From Ehretia macrophylla (Eukaryota > Streptophyta > Magnoliopsida > Boraginales > Ehretiaceae): a stretch of DNA of 64,000 nucleotides. The notes beneath the pieces were generated by a model, which worked only from the letters and a program-made list of their open reading frames with translations, made no database searches and was not told the origin of the DNA. Location of the stretch: the NCBI GenBank assembly GCA_037974665.1, contig CM075771.1, positions 23,633,425 to 23,697,424 on the forward strand, in the 5' to 3' direction. Below are positions 12,103-22,438 of the stretch, piece after piece. Every line of letters starts with the position of its first letter. Within the stretch, counting starts at the first letter, position 1. Both the position numbers and the translations under genes were made by a program.

Positions 12103-12150
12103 TGAGCTTGTTTTATATAAGCTCACTCTCTATTATTGCATGCATACAGG
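12103..12150 (+). promoter_or_regulatory. LTR hairpin B and acceptor-like site (element A, 5' LTR)
   Basis: TGAGCTT (12103-12109) pairs with AAGCTCA (12119-12125) around a loop that contains TTTATAT. The stem's 3' arm ends in CTCAC, a plant branch-point-like word, 24 nt before CATACAG|G (12149/12150). The 3' LTR repeats this at 19563-19610. Confidence 0.6.
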
Positions 12151-12241
12151 TGTCCTTTCGCAAGATTTCGGGTACGTGCCTCCAGAAAGGAAAAATGTTC
12201 CTTACGTGGATGAGGCTTATGTGCAAGAGTCTTTGCCATGA
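12150..12241 (+). other. Putative LTR terminal exon with short reading frame (element A)
   Basis: Starting in the phase set by the acceptor, 30 codons run to TGA at 12239-12241 and contain the word VPPERKNVPYVDE. Element E has a similar VPKENVPVDD stretch at the same place. No known family was recognised. A TGTAATATG/TTGTAAAACC stretch follows (about 12258-12281) and could hold a poly(A) site. The frame may be chance in any one copy; its recurrence is the reason to list it. Confidence 0.35.
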
Positions 12242-12639
12242 GATTGTTTATAGTTATTGTAATATGATGTATTGTAAAACCTACCTTAGTATAAAGACTG
12301 ATGTATAGTGGTTTAGTAGTCTTCTTTTGACCTTGTTTAGATTACTAAATTGGTTTATAATCCAATTTGATTTGTATGTTAAAGTTAAGGTATTATGTTG
12401 GAACGGAGGCGTATAACTGAATGGATCGTCTAAGAATGATTATTGTATAATATGGTTATGTTGTATGTTGTTAATGGTATTGAGGAATTGATTGTTGTTC
12501 GGTTGTGGAGTTTGATTGTGTGATGTTTTGAGAGGTTGGTTTAGAGCCTCGGTGTCTTAATTACTGTCGTTATACTGCCAAAATTCCGTTGTGTCTTGAC
12601 TGATTATAGGTGGGGTCGAGTTGGGGCATGACATTTAAG

Positions 12640-12651
12640 TGGTATCAGAGC
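12640..12651 (+). other. Element A primer binding site
   Basis: TGGTATCAGAGC, six bases after the 5' LTR end (ATGACA at 12633). Complementary to the 3' end of initiator methionine tRNA. Confidence 0.9.
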
Positions 12652-12919
12652 GCATGTTAGCTATCAGCCGGGGTATTCTCGGATTGTGGGTAATGGTCTT
12701 AGCATGAAATTATGTATGAAGTGAAAGAAAAATGAACTATGTGTTAATATGGTTAAGTGATTATGTGATTTAGTGCTTATGTGATTGTGTGACTAGTTTG
12801 TTTATATGATTGATACTTAAGTGATTTATGTGCTTTATATGAGTTTGTTGTTTATGTGTTAATAGTTGTTCATAGTTTGTTAATGTGCTATAACCTGTGC
12901 TAACTCTTTGATTAGTAGA

Positions 12920-15900
12920 ATGACGGGTAGACCGAGGACCAGAGGTAGGCTTGAGGTGATTGATGAGGTTCTGAGAAATGTGGCACCAGGCCAAGTTAGG
13001 GATGATGATCGCTTCGGAGCAGCTTTTGATAGGTTAACCGAGATCATGGCCGGGCAGGCACAGTTACTGGCAGGACAGGCTGCCCAAACTCAGGCATTGT
13101 AGAATCAGTTACTGAATGTACAAGGTGGGTACCACGGTCGTGGTACACTGAAAGAGTTTTTAGGGTATTATCCACCCCGGTTTCAGGGGGAGCCAGACGA
13201 TCAGAAGGCTGAGGCGTGGATTAGTAAGGTGGAGAAGATCTTTGACCCTATGGATTATACCGACGAGCAGAAGGTCACCTTTGCCGTGTACTTGCTGGAT
13301 GATGAGGCAGAAGAATGATGGCGCACGGTGAGAACTAGTTGGGTGACTCAGGGTATTCCGTATGTTTGAGGTACCTTTCTATTAGCTTTCCGGGCAAAGT
13401 ATGTCCCGAGGATCACGAGGGAGCGGAGAGAGGCAGAGTTTCTAGCCTTAGTACAGGGAGACGCTTCAATGGCTCAGTATGAGGCCACTTTCACTAGGTT
13501 GTCCCGATATGCACCATAGTATGTGGCTGACGAGGAACGTAAGACTCGTAGATTCATGTTGAGGTTGAGACCCAAGATTCAGGATGCAATGGCCCTGAAT
13601 CGGTATGATATACTTACGGAGGCCTTTGATGCAGCTTCTAGACTGGAGAAGAGAAAGGGGGAACAGATTGTATCTAGCCAGCCTAGCAGAAGGCCATTTC
13701 AACCTTAGGGTTAGCAGGGACTGTATAGGCCTCCCGTACAGCAAGGTGTGTACAGGCCGCCAGCTCAGCAGGGTTCTTACAAACCGCAAGGTCAGTAGAG
13801 TTATTATCGGCCACAATTTCAGCAGGGGTCTTATCAGGCTCAGTCTCAGTTTAGGCGGGCCCAGTCTCAGGGTCAATACAGGCCTAGTTTTGTTAGACCA
13901 CAGCAGCAGGCTGGTACAGCTTCTAGTTCTTCTAGGGGCAGTGTCAGTGCATCATCACCGCAGTGTACTTACTGCAAACGCCAGGGCCATGTGGAGGCCA
14001 ACTGCAGGGTAAAGTCAGGGGCTTGTTTGGGTTTCGGTAGCAATCAGCATAGGGCGAGGGATTGCCCTAGATATCAGAGGACAGAGAATCGGGCAGCTAC
14101 TCAGGGTTATCAGGGTCGACCTGCAGGCAGTGCACCTCAGCAGCAGCGGGTTCAGGCTCGGGCCTACGCAGTTTACTTGGAAGAGATGCCTGAGGAGACT
14201 GCAGTTGTGGAAGGTAACTTTCTTATACTTGATCAACTTGTTAAAGTGTTGATTGATTCTAGTGCTACGCATTCTTTCATTACTCCTGTTTGTGTACAAC
14301 GTGTTAATGTGCAACCTGAAATACTGCCCTATGTGGTTGAGATTAGTACCTCTTTGACTGATAAGTATGTGACCGACCTAGTTTGTAAGGATTGTATAAT
14401 ACATGTTAAGGGGTATAATTTTCCTTCGGACCTTATCTTATTTCATATCCGGGGGTATGATGTTATCTTGGGTATGGATTAACTTTCTAAGTATGATGCC
14501 CAGTTGAACTGTAGAACAAAGATAGTACAGTTTCGTTTTCCAGATCAGCCAGTAGTTGAGGTAGTAGGGAATCGGGGTGCTAAAACGAGTTTTGTTATCT
14601 CAGCAACTAAAGCCGTTAAGTTGGTGAGTAAGAGGTGTTCGGGTTATCTAGCTTATTTGATCAACAAGCCATCTGATAAGCTATAGCTGGAGGAAGTTCC
14701 TATTATTCAGGAATAGCCTAATGTATTTCCCGAGGAGTTGCCAGGGTTACCGCCAAAGAGAGATGTGGAGTTTGTGATTAATCTTGTTCTCGGTACTCAA
14801 CCTATTTCAAAATCAGCGTACCGGATGGCACCAGTTGAGTTGAAGGATCTAAAAACTCAGTTGCAGGAGTTAATAGAGAAGAGTTTCATTCAGCAGAGTT
14901 CTTCACCTTGGGGAGCTCCTGTTTTATTTGTGAAGAAGAAGGATGGTACCTTGAGATTGTGTATTGATTATCGTGGTTTGAATCAGGTGACCATCAAGAA
15001 CAAGTATCCTTTGCCACTGATTGACGAGTTGTTTGTCAACTTCAGGGAGCCAAAGTCTACTCTAAGTTTGACTTGAGGCAGGGGTATTATCAGCTTTGGA
15101 TTCGCACGGAGGATGTTCCGAAGTCTGCCTTCAGGACTTGGTACGGGCATTATGAGTTTGTAGTTATGCCATTTGGATTAACTAATGTACCAGCATTTAT
15201 GGACCTTATGCATCGGGTTTTTCAACCGTACTTGGACCAGTTCGTGGTTATCTTTATTGATGATATCTTGGTTTATTCTAAGTTTGAATCGGAGCACGAG
15301 CAACATCTACGACTTGTCTTACAAAAGTTGCAGGAGCATCAGTTGTTTGCGAAATTCAGCAAATGTGAATTTTCGCTGCAACGCATATATTTTCTTGGTC
15401 ATGTTATCACATAGAGCGGTATTTCTATAGATCCCACTAAGATTGAATCGGTGCTGTCTTGGAAACGTCCGGAGAATGTTTTTGAGGTTCGTAGCTTTCT
15501 TGGCTTGGCGGGTTATTATTGTAGGTTTGTCAAGGACTTTTCGAAGATTGCTGGGCCACTTTCTAAGTTAACTCAAAAACAGACTAGCTTTGTTTGGGAT
15601 GAGAAATGTAAGAATGGGTTTTAGGAGTTGAAAAAGAGGTTGACTACTGCTCCAGTACTTGCTCTACCAGAGGGGACCGATAATATGGTCATCTACAGCA
15701 ATGCATCCAAGGAGGGCTTGGGATGTATACTTATGCAGAATGGGCGGATTATTGCCTATGCTTCTAGAAAGTTGAAGCCTTATGAAGTGAATTATCCGAC
15801 TCATGATCTTGAGTTGGCAGCTGTTCTTTTCTCACTGAAAAAGTCGCATCATTATCTGTGGGGCAGTAAATTCGAGATTTTCACTAATCATAAGAGTCTT

Positions 15901-17634
15901 AAGTATTTATTCTCACAGAAGGAGTTAAATATGCGTCAGCGGAGGTGGATGGAACTTCTTGGAGATTATAATTGTTCTATCAGCTATCTGCCTGGAAAGG
16001 CAAATGTTGTGGCAGACGCTCTTAGCCGTAAGGTGAGTGTTTCTTGTTTGGCCGTCAAGAAATGAGAGGTTCTTGATGAATTCACTTATTGGAGACCGGA
16101 GTTGACTTAGGTTGGGGTGATGTGTTCACATCTGCATATTCAGCCTTTATTGTTGTCTCAGATCAGAGAAGCTCAGCAACTTGACGTTAAACTTCAAAAG
16201 ATCAAGGATCAGATCACGGATGATCAGTCTGACTTCAAAGTGCATGAGGATGGTATTCTTCGGTTTCGGAACAGGGTTTGTGTTCCCGATGAATCGGGCT
16301 TGAGGTGAGGTATTCTGGAGGAGGCTCATAATTCCAAGTATACTATTCATCCTGGTCGAAACAAGATGTATCAGGACTTGAAACAACATTACTGGTGGAA
16401 TAATATGAAGAGGGAAGTTGCTCAGTTCGTGTCTAGATGTTTGACTTGTCAGTGAGTGAAAGCCTAGCATCAACGACCAGCAGGTTTGCTTCAGCCGTTG
16501 GCTATACCACAGTGGAAATAGGAGCATATTATGATGGACTTCGTCACTGGTTTGCCTAGAACACCGAGAGGCAACGATGCAATTTGGGTTGTCGTGGATG
16601 GTTTGACGAAGACAGCTCACTTTATTTCGATGCGGATGGGAGATGAAGTTACAAAGTTGACGGGTCTTTATTTGGATCAGATTGTTAGGCTTCACGGGAT
16701 TCTATCTAGTATTGTCTCAGATCAAGATCCTCGATTTACTTCTCGTTTGTGGGAGAAACTTCAGGAGACTTTGGGTACTCAACTTAATTTCAGTACAGCG
16801 TATCATCCCCAGACCGACGGTCAATCTGAGAGGACTATTCAGATTCTGGAAGATATGCTTAGAGCTTGTGTTCTGGACTTCGGGAAGAACTGGGAGAAAC
16901 ATCTACCACTTGCCGAGTTTGCTTATAACAATAGTTATCAAGCTACTATTGGGATGGCACCTTTTGTAGCTCTTTACGGTCGTAAGTGCCGTTCACCTTT
17001 GTATTGAGATAAAGTAGGAGAGATGAAGACTATTGATCCGACTATTATGCCAGAGCTTCTAGAGAAGATCGAGAATGTTCAGTTGATCAGGTAGAGAATG
17101 CTTACAGCGTAGAGCAGATTCAAGAGTTATGCTAATAAGCGTCGTCGGGATTTGGAGTTTGCAGTCGGAGATCAGGTTTTCTTGAAATTGTCTCCTCGAA
17201 AGGGGTTTGCTCGTTATGGTAAAGGTGGTAAGCTGAGTATGAGGTTTGTGGGACCGTTTGAGATTACTGGCAGAGTTGGTAAGTTAGCATATCGGTTGGT
17301 TGTACCGAAGAATTTCTCTAATGTCCACGATGTATTTCACGTGTCTAATTTGCGGAAATATAATCCAGATCCTTCTCATATTCTTGAGCCAAAGCCGCTA
17401 CAGCTTCGTGAGAATATGACTTATGACGAGCGGCTGATTTGTATTCTTGATTAGATGGAACGAGAGTTGAGGTCGAAGAAGATTTCGATGGTCAAGATAT
17501 TGTGGAAGCATCACGGTATCAAGGAAGCTACTTGGGAGAGGCGAGATCAGATGCAGCAGCAGTATCCAGATCTTTTCCGTTCAGAAAGTAATAATTTCAG
17601 GGATGAAATTTCTTTAACCGGGGGAAGAATGTGA
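12920..17634 (+). pseudogene. Element A gag-pol polyprotein, decayed
   Basis: Domain order is Gag (from ATG at 12920), two zinc knuckles (CTYCKRQGHVEANC near 13965; the second has lost a Cys, reading CLGFGSNQHRARDC), protease, RT, RNase H, integrase and a chromodomain-like tail (near 17460-17580). The protease active site reads VLIDSSATHSF, where Gly of DSGA is Ser. RT keeps [10 protein letters not shown] (about 15257). RNase H has YSNAS and TNHKSL, so two catalytic Asp are now Asn. Integrase keeps MDF, a second Asp and the SERT Glu. More than 15 stops interrupt it, mostly TAG where Gln or TGA where Trp is expected, and one base is missing near 15037 (frameshift). It ends in the first bases of the 3' LTR. 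Non-functional. Confidence 0.93.
17620..17629 (+). other. Element A polypurine tract
   Basis: GGGGGAAGAA immediately before the 3' LTR start TGTGAGACC. Expected plus-strand primer. Confidence 0.85.
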
Positions 17635-20093
17635 GACCCCATATTTTGCTTTATCTCGTTTTGCATGCTTTACCTCATTTTGAGTGAATTGACCTGTTTA
17701 TGTGCTATATGACTTAGAATGTGTTAAAAATGTGATTAATACTCCTAATACATGCTAAGTGTGCATTCATGAACTTTTCATCAAAAACGGAATCAGAAAT
17801 TTTATCGCCGATTTTGGTGAATTGTATTTTTGAACACCTGTCCGCTAAAATTTTTACAGGGGTGTTTTAAACGTTTTAAAACCTAGTCCTCGAGTATTAA
17901 TAGAGCCGTGTTTGATTAAAACGGATTTGGAATCGGTTTTAGAATTTTAAAGATTTTTACACTTTCTTTTGCAAGAAAACGAGTTTTAAGCCGAGTCGGG
18001 TGAAACTATTTTAATGTAACCTTCTTTGTCACCTAAAATATAATGTCTAAAATTAATTTAAGTGTTAATTTGTTAGTTGAGCAAGAAATACTCAAGAAAT
18101 GAATTAAAAGACTAGAAAAACAATTAAAGGACTAAATAAACTACTTTGACTTTGCATTTCTTTATTTGACCAAGCCTTTATACGCATAATATCATCAACA
18201 CACACAAAACACAACACAAAACACACTAAAAAAACACACACATAGTCGAGAGCTTCAAGAGAGAAAAGAGAAAGAAATTTCAAAGGTTTTCAAAGCAATT
18301 TTTAATAGAAAAACCTAGTTTTTGTCCTTAGAATTTCGTGCTGAGTTGGATTCTGCTTTTTGGGCATGCATTGCACGCATATCTAGGCTTATATCGCATC
18401 AAAGGTGAGAGAAAAATTCTAGATCTCAAAAGTCATTTATATTTTTTATTTTTGCATATAATCAATTATTGAACCGTTAGAATGTTAATTTGAAGTTATA
18501 TTATTGCTCAGCACATGCTAGGGATCTTTTATGTGTATTACTACGAGATTTGAACCACTGTAGCGAAATTATTTATTTTCGGGTATTTAAAGTTGATAGA
18601 TTGGCCTTTTGATGATTATCTTGAGTTGTTGAGGTTGGAATCGATTGCCGTCGATTTCTAAAAGTTTGTTAATTACGTGGTAACGCCGTTATAATGCCGA
18701 ATTTTCGATTACGATGTTTGGGTGAAAATCCAGAAATTTCAGCCTAGGTGCATTGAGGTTTTAGGGTTGTTGGGCTTGATTTTGATGTGTCTTGGTTGGT
18801 TTCCGAGAGGGCTAATGTAGTTGATTGAATGGGTGAGTGTTTGAAACTGATTTGGAGTTGTTTGGATTAGTAGAATGTAAGATATGATTATTTGAAGTTT
18901 AGGTTGTCTTTCTTTAAATTGTTAAATTGAGCCTTTAGTTGATTGGGTGGTATTTGAGTGATTGAATTGTGAGTTGTTAATGGTTAGACTAGGGATAGAT
19001 TACATGTTTCATGCATGTTAAGTTGGATGGCCTACTTTGTCATCTAACTTAGTTGTTGTTGTTTAATTGATTATTGATGTTATATTGATGTTATATTGAT
19101 GTTAAATTGATGATTATTGATGATTATTGATGATTATGGATGATTATTGATTGATGATTGATGAACCGGGAGATAGGCAATTCTGCTAGATTGTCCTCCT
19201 GTGAATGATGTTTATTATTATTGTTGAGTCTTGGTATGTGTGTGCCACCTCTCGGGCAGCGTCGGGCTGTCGGGTTGATAACGGCATGACTACCAGAGAC
19301 TACCTCCAGCTCGCATGACGGAGGTGTCATGGAGGGCGAGGCTAGTGAGGATCCTCGGGTGCGTGAGTAATGGGGAGTTATAAGAAGAATGGTTGAGATC
19401 GTGATGGAGTTTGGAGCTACACCAAATTGAGTATCCTTTATTGATTGGTCATTATAGTTATGTGTTTATATTGTTATTGATGTTTATTTGTGTGTTTACT
19501 TGCTCAAATGATCATTTCCAAGGAGTATAGTGAATACTGTTAGAGATCTATCGGATCCTCGCTGAGCTTGTTTTATATAAGCTCACTCTCTATTATTGTA
19601 CGCATACAGGTATCCTTTCGCAAGATTTTGCGTACGTTCCTCCAGAAGGGGAAAATGTGCCTTACGTGGATGGGTCTTATGCGCAAGAGTCTTTGTCATG
19701 AGATTGTTTATAGTTATTGTAATATGATGTATTGTAAAACCTACCTTAGTATAAAGACTGATGTATAATGGTTTAGTAGTCTTCTTTTGACCTTGTTTAG
19801 ATTACTAAATTGGTTTATAATCCATTTTGATTTGTATGTTAAAGTTAAGGTATTATGTTGGAACGGAGGCGTATAACTGAATGGATCGTCTAAGAATGAT
19901 TATTGTATAATATGGTTATGTTGTATGTTGTTAATGGTATTGAGGAATTGATTGTTGTTCGGTTGCGGAGTTTGATTGTAAGATGTTTTGAGAGGTTGGT
20001 TTAGAGCCTCGGTGTCTTAATTACTGTCGTTATACTGCCGAAATTCCGTTGCGTCCTGACTGATTGTAAGTAGGGTCGAGTTGGGGCGTGACA
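17630..20093 (+). repeat. Element A 3' LTR
   Basis: 2,464 bp, the most complete family-A LTR here. In order: donor-like AAAG|GTGAGA (GT at 18405), hairpin A with loop CTACTTT (19020-19050), a short ATTGATGTT tandem array (about 19074-19140), a GC-rich module (about 19245-19350), hairpin B (19563-19585), acceptor-like CATACAGG (AG 19608-19609), short reading frame, and terminus GGGGCGTGACA at 20093. Confidence 0.94.
19020..19050 (+). promoter_or_regulatory. LTR hairpin A (element A, 3' LTR)
   Basis: AAGTTGGATGGC (19020-19031) pairs over 12 positions with GTCATCTAACTT (19039-19050), two of them G-U. The loop is CTACTTT, the same as in families C, D and E although the stem bases differ. Confidence 0.65.
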
Positions 20094-20098
20094 CCTAG

Positions 20099-20110
20099 TG
20101 TTGCACCCCA
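20099..20110 (+). pseudogene. 5S rRNA gene copy 5, displaced last 12 nt
   Basis: TGTTGCACCCCA, positions 109-120 of the gene interrupted at 2958. Its T-rich terminator region follows directly. Confidence 0.9.
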
Positions 20111-20523
20111 CTTTTTGTTTTGTTTTTTTGCCTTGTTCATGCTTGCCCAAAATGCTTTATCTGTCACATTTCTATTATCAAGTCCCACGACATCTTAGGC
20201 AAGACAACTTCGCTTCGCTTAGAGGCTAGGCCCATAAACCGAGGGTGTGGGGCCTGTGACCAGGTCTCCGTCGTTCTGGTGCCCATAACTTTTGATCCGT
20301 AAGGAGTTATGCGGCGCACAACATACTGTTGTAAAGTTCTCCGAGAGCTCTACGACGGGGGTAGTAAGCCTGCTTGGTTGCGCCTATTTTTGGGGCCCAA
20401 AATCGAATGTTTTAATCAATTTCTGGCCACTTTTCTTCCTTTTGCGCTGTTTCTTCATCCCGAATCGTTCGTCGGGAGCCGCGAAAAGGACGACACATAA
20501 GGGCTTTGTGCCCTCAACATGAT

Positions 20524-20643
20524 GGGTGTGATCATACCATTAGTATTGCACCGGATCCCATCAGAACTCCAAAGTTAAGGGTGCTTGGGCAAGAGTAGTA
20601 CTAGGATAGGTGACCCCCTAGGAAGTCCTCGTGTTGTACCCCC
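20524..20643 (+). rRNA. 5S rRNA gene copy 6
   Basis: Full length. Changes: GTGATC, CATTAGTATTG, box A AAGTTAAGGGTGC, GGGCAAGAG, GGATAGG and GTTGTACC. Confidence 0.95.
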
Positions 20644-21960
20644 ATTTTTGTTTTGTTTTTTTGCCCCGTTCAAGCCTGCCAAGATGCTTTATCCATCATA
20701 TTTCTATTATCGAGTCCCACGGTATCTTGGGTAGACAACTTCTGTAATACCCGAGCCCGGAATGTGAAGTTCTTGTTTATTATTTTGAAAATTATATTTC
20801 GTTAAATTCTTTGAGAATTAATTGTTACTTTCTTGCTGTCACAACGTGCATTGCATTTAGGGAACAATAGCTAGAGAACGGTTTCTAGTCCTCAGCAAAT
20901 AGTGAAACTAGTATTTAGATGACTTAAATTTTATATTTTAATTGTTGCTAGCTATAATTAATTTTTCCTTAGTTATTATGGCTTTAAAATGCACAAAATA
21001 AGGCCTTTTGACCAAGTAGACCTCTTATAAGCTTAAAACAATAATAAAAAAAATAGCAACTGAAACAGCAAGAACAGGCCGTGAGCTTCAAAGAGAAAAA
21101 AAAAACCTTTCAACTTCCAATCGTTCAATCTTCGCGTGAGCTCGTGCGGGGTGGTTTCCGAGGTGACCTACGTTGTTTTCCTAGCGACTAGGAGTACCTA
21201 AGGTGAGGGATGCATGTTATTTGCGCATTTAAATGTTAAGTGTATCAACTTTGTGATTTTTAGATTTTATCCGTAGATTGTTGTTTAAAGCGTTTTGATG
21301 CTTCTAGAATGTTCCTTGGCAATTGTAGAACGTGTATTTATAGCTTTTTAACATTTTCTGCGGTTAAATCTTGAGATTGCAATTTAAATTAGTTGTTGAA
21401 TAGTGTTTTATGAATAGTAAACCCTTGAAACGATGAAGTTGCTCCGTTATGCTGTCCGTTGATGTAGAAATGTGCTAGGTGTGTTAGAATGCCTAAATGC
21501 ATGGTTTGTTTGGGTTGTGTAATGAAAAAAATGGGAATTAAGCTTTGGAGAAAGTCGGGGTCGTTTAGGTCGACTTTAGTGTTTTCTCGTTTTGCGTGTT
21601 GGCATTGTTTCGAGAGGCCATGGAAGCACTTTTGGGGCGATTATGGCATTGGTTGGGTATTTGGTTGATATAGTTGTAGTTCAAACGAGCAAAGGGAGAA
21701 ATCGGGGCTTTGCATGAATTCTAGGGTTAAGTAGGGTTTCGGGGTCTTTAGACGTGCCTTATGGTGACCTAGGAGGATTGGCGAAGTCGGTTTCCAGAAC
21801 TCGTGGCTCGTTTGGAAATGGTAGTATTTTGTTAGTTGGGGCCGATTGGTGTTTTTGTTTGTTTTCTTGATATTATGTCTATAGAATGCTTAGGGTTGCT
21901 TGATATACTTGTTGGAATTGATTTTGATTGGTATGCATATCAACTGTTGCTATTGCGTGC

Positions 21961-21985
21961 GAGAGTAACCTACTTTGTTATTCTC
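21961..21985 (+). promoter_or_regulatory. LTR hairpin A (solo LTR C)
   Basis: GAGAGTAAC (21961-21969) pairs with GTTATTCTC (21977-21985), with one G-U pair; loop CTACTTT. Confidence 0.65.
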
Positions 21986-22418
21986 TCACGTATGGCTTTA
22001 TTGCTTGTTTACCGCCTTGTATCGAGTCTTGCATTGCATAGTGTATCGCGCGTGAGTGATGGGCCTCTCTGGGTAGCCTCGGGTTGCCAGTATTGGTTGC
22101 TCTAGCTCCGCTGCTATTCCCTCTTCTCGCTTGGGTTGCCTCCCAGGGAGTTTTGGGTTGTAGATTGATGGATACTTCCGGGGTATTCCAAACTGGTGTT
22201 ATAAGGTGGTTTGGGCCGGCGCGTCGTCATCGAATTCGTGTTTGAAAGTTGCTTGTGAAAAGAGTATCGTATCCTTTGAATGAGTGTTTACAACTTTAAA
22301 TACTTGCCTTGCTTTATTGATGGCTTTATTATATCTCTGTATAATGTTTGTATGCATTACTTGGCTAATTGCATTGCATACTCCTCTCATCTCCGTCCTT
22401 GAGACCAATTGCCCTCGC

Positions 22419-22438
22419 TGAGCAATAGTTTTTGCTCA
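22419..22438 (+). promoter_or_regulatory. LTR hairpin B (solo LTR C)
   Basis: TGAGCAA pairs with TTGCTCA across a six-base loop; the 3' arm ends in branch-point-like CTCAT. The acceptor-like word has decayed to TTTTTACGGG near 22446-22454. A short acidic frame follows to TGA near 22530 and contains IEEEELVEVFP. Confidence 0.6.

Larger units (their letters stand above)
2959..12633 (+). repeat. Element A 5' LTR, interrupted by nested element B
   Basis: Compared with the 3' LTR (17630-20093, 2464 bp) this copy is the same sequence interrupted at 4335-11632 by element B. It also lacks about 88 bp just before 4290 (3' LTR counterpart about 18955-19036). Internal landmarks: donor-like AAAGGTGAGA at 3731-3740, hairpin B at 12103-12125, acceptor-like TACAGG at 12145-12150. 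Confidence 0.93.
2959..20093 (+). mobile_element. Element A: Ty3/gypsy chromovirus-like LTR retrotransposon with a nested insertion
   Basis: 17,135 bp between two copies of CCTAG (2954-2958 and 20094-20098). 5' LTR 2959-12633 (lengthened by nested element B), PBS about 12640, decayed gag-pol 12920-17634, PPT about 17620-17629, 3' LTR 17630-20093. Both LTRs begin TGTGAGACCCC and end GTGACA or ATGACA. The two LTRs differ at about a dozen sites in their first 190 bp, so the insertion is not recent. Lineage is inferred from domain order (integrase after RNase H), the Met-type primer site, long LTRs and a chromodomain-like C terminus. The polyprotein carries many stops, so the element is dead. Confidence 0.95.
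20094..20742 (+). repeat. 5S rDNA array, block 2
   Basis: Resumes with CCTAG (TSD copy) and the last 12 nt of gene copy 5, then spacer, gene copy 6 and spacer up to solo LTR C. From copy 5 to copy 6, after removing element A plus one TSD, the period is 533 bp. Confidence 0.95.

Noticed and set aside
12640..12651. TGGTATCAGAGC as part of a tRNA gene
   Set aside because: Only the sequence complementary to the tRNA 3' end is present, right after an LTR; no cloverleaf. It is a primer binding site, likewise at 8797, 31726 and 56617.
20292..20522. Recurrent frame of about 76 codons in 5S spacers (also at 25708, 41483, 44143, 47326, 48756, 63700)
   Set aside because: It begins at TTG, not ATG, recurs only because the spacer recurs, ends in or beside the next 5S gene, and other units carry frameshifts or stops. 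No protein family was recognised.
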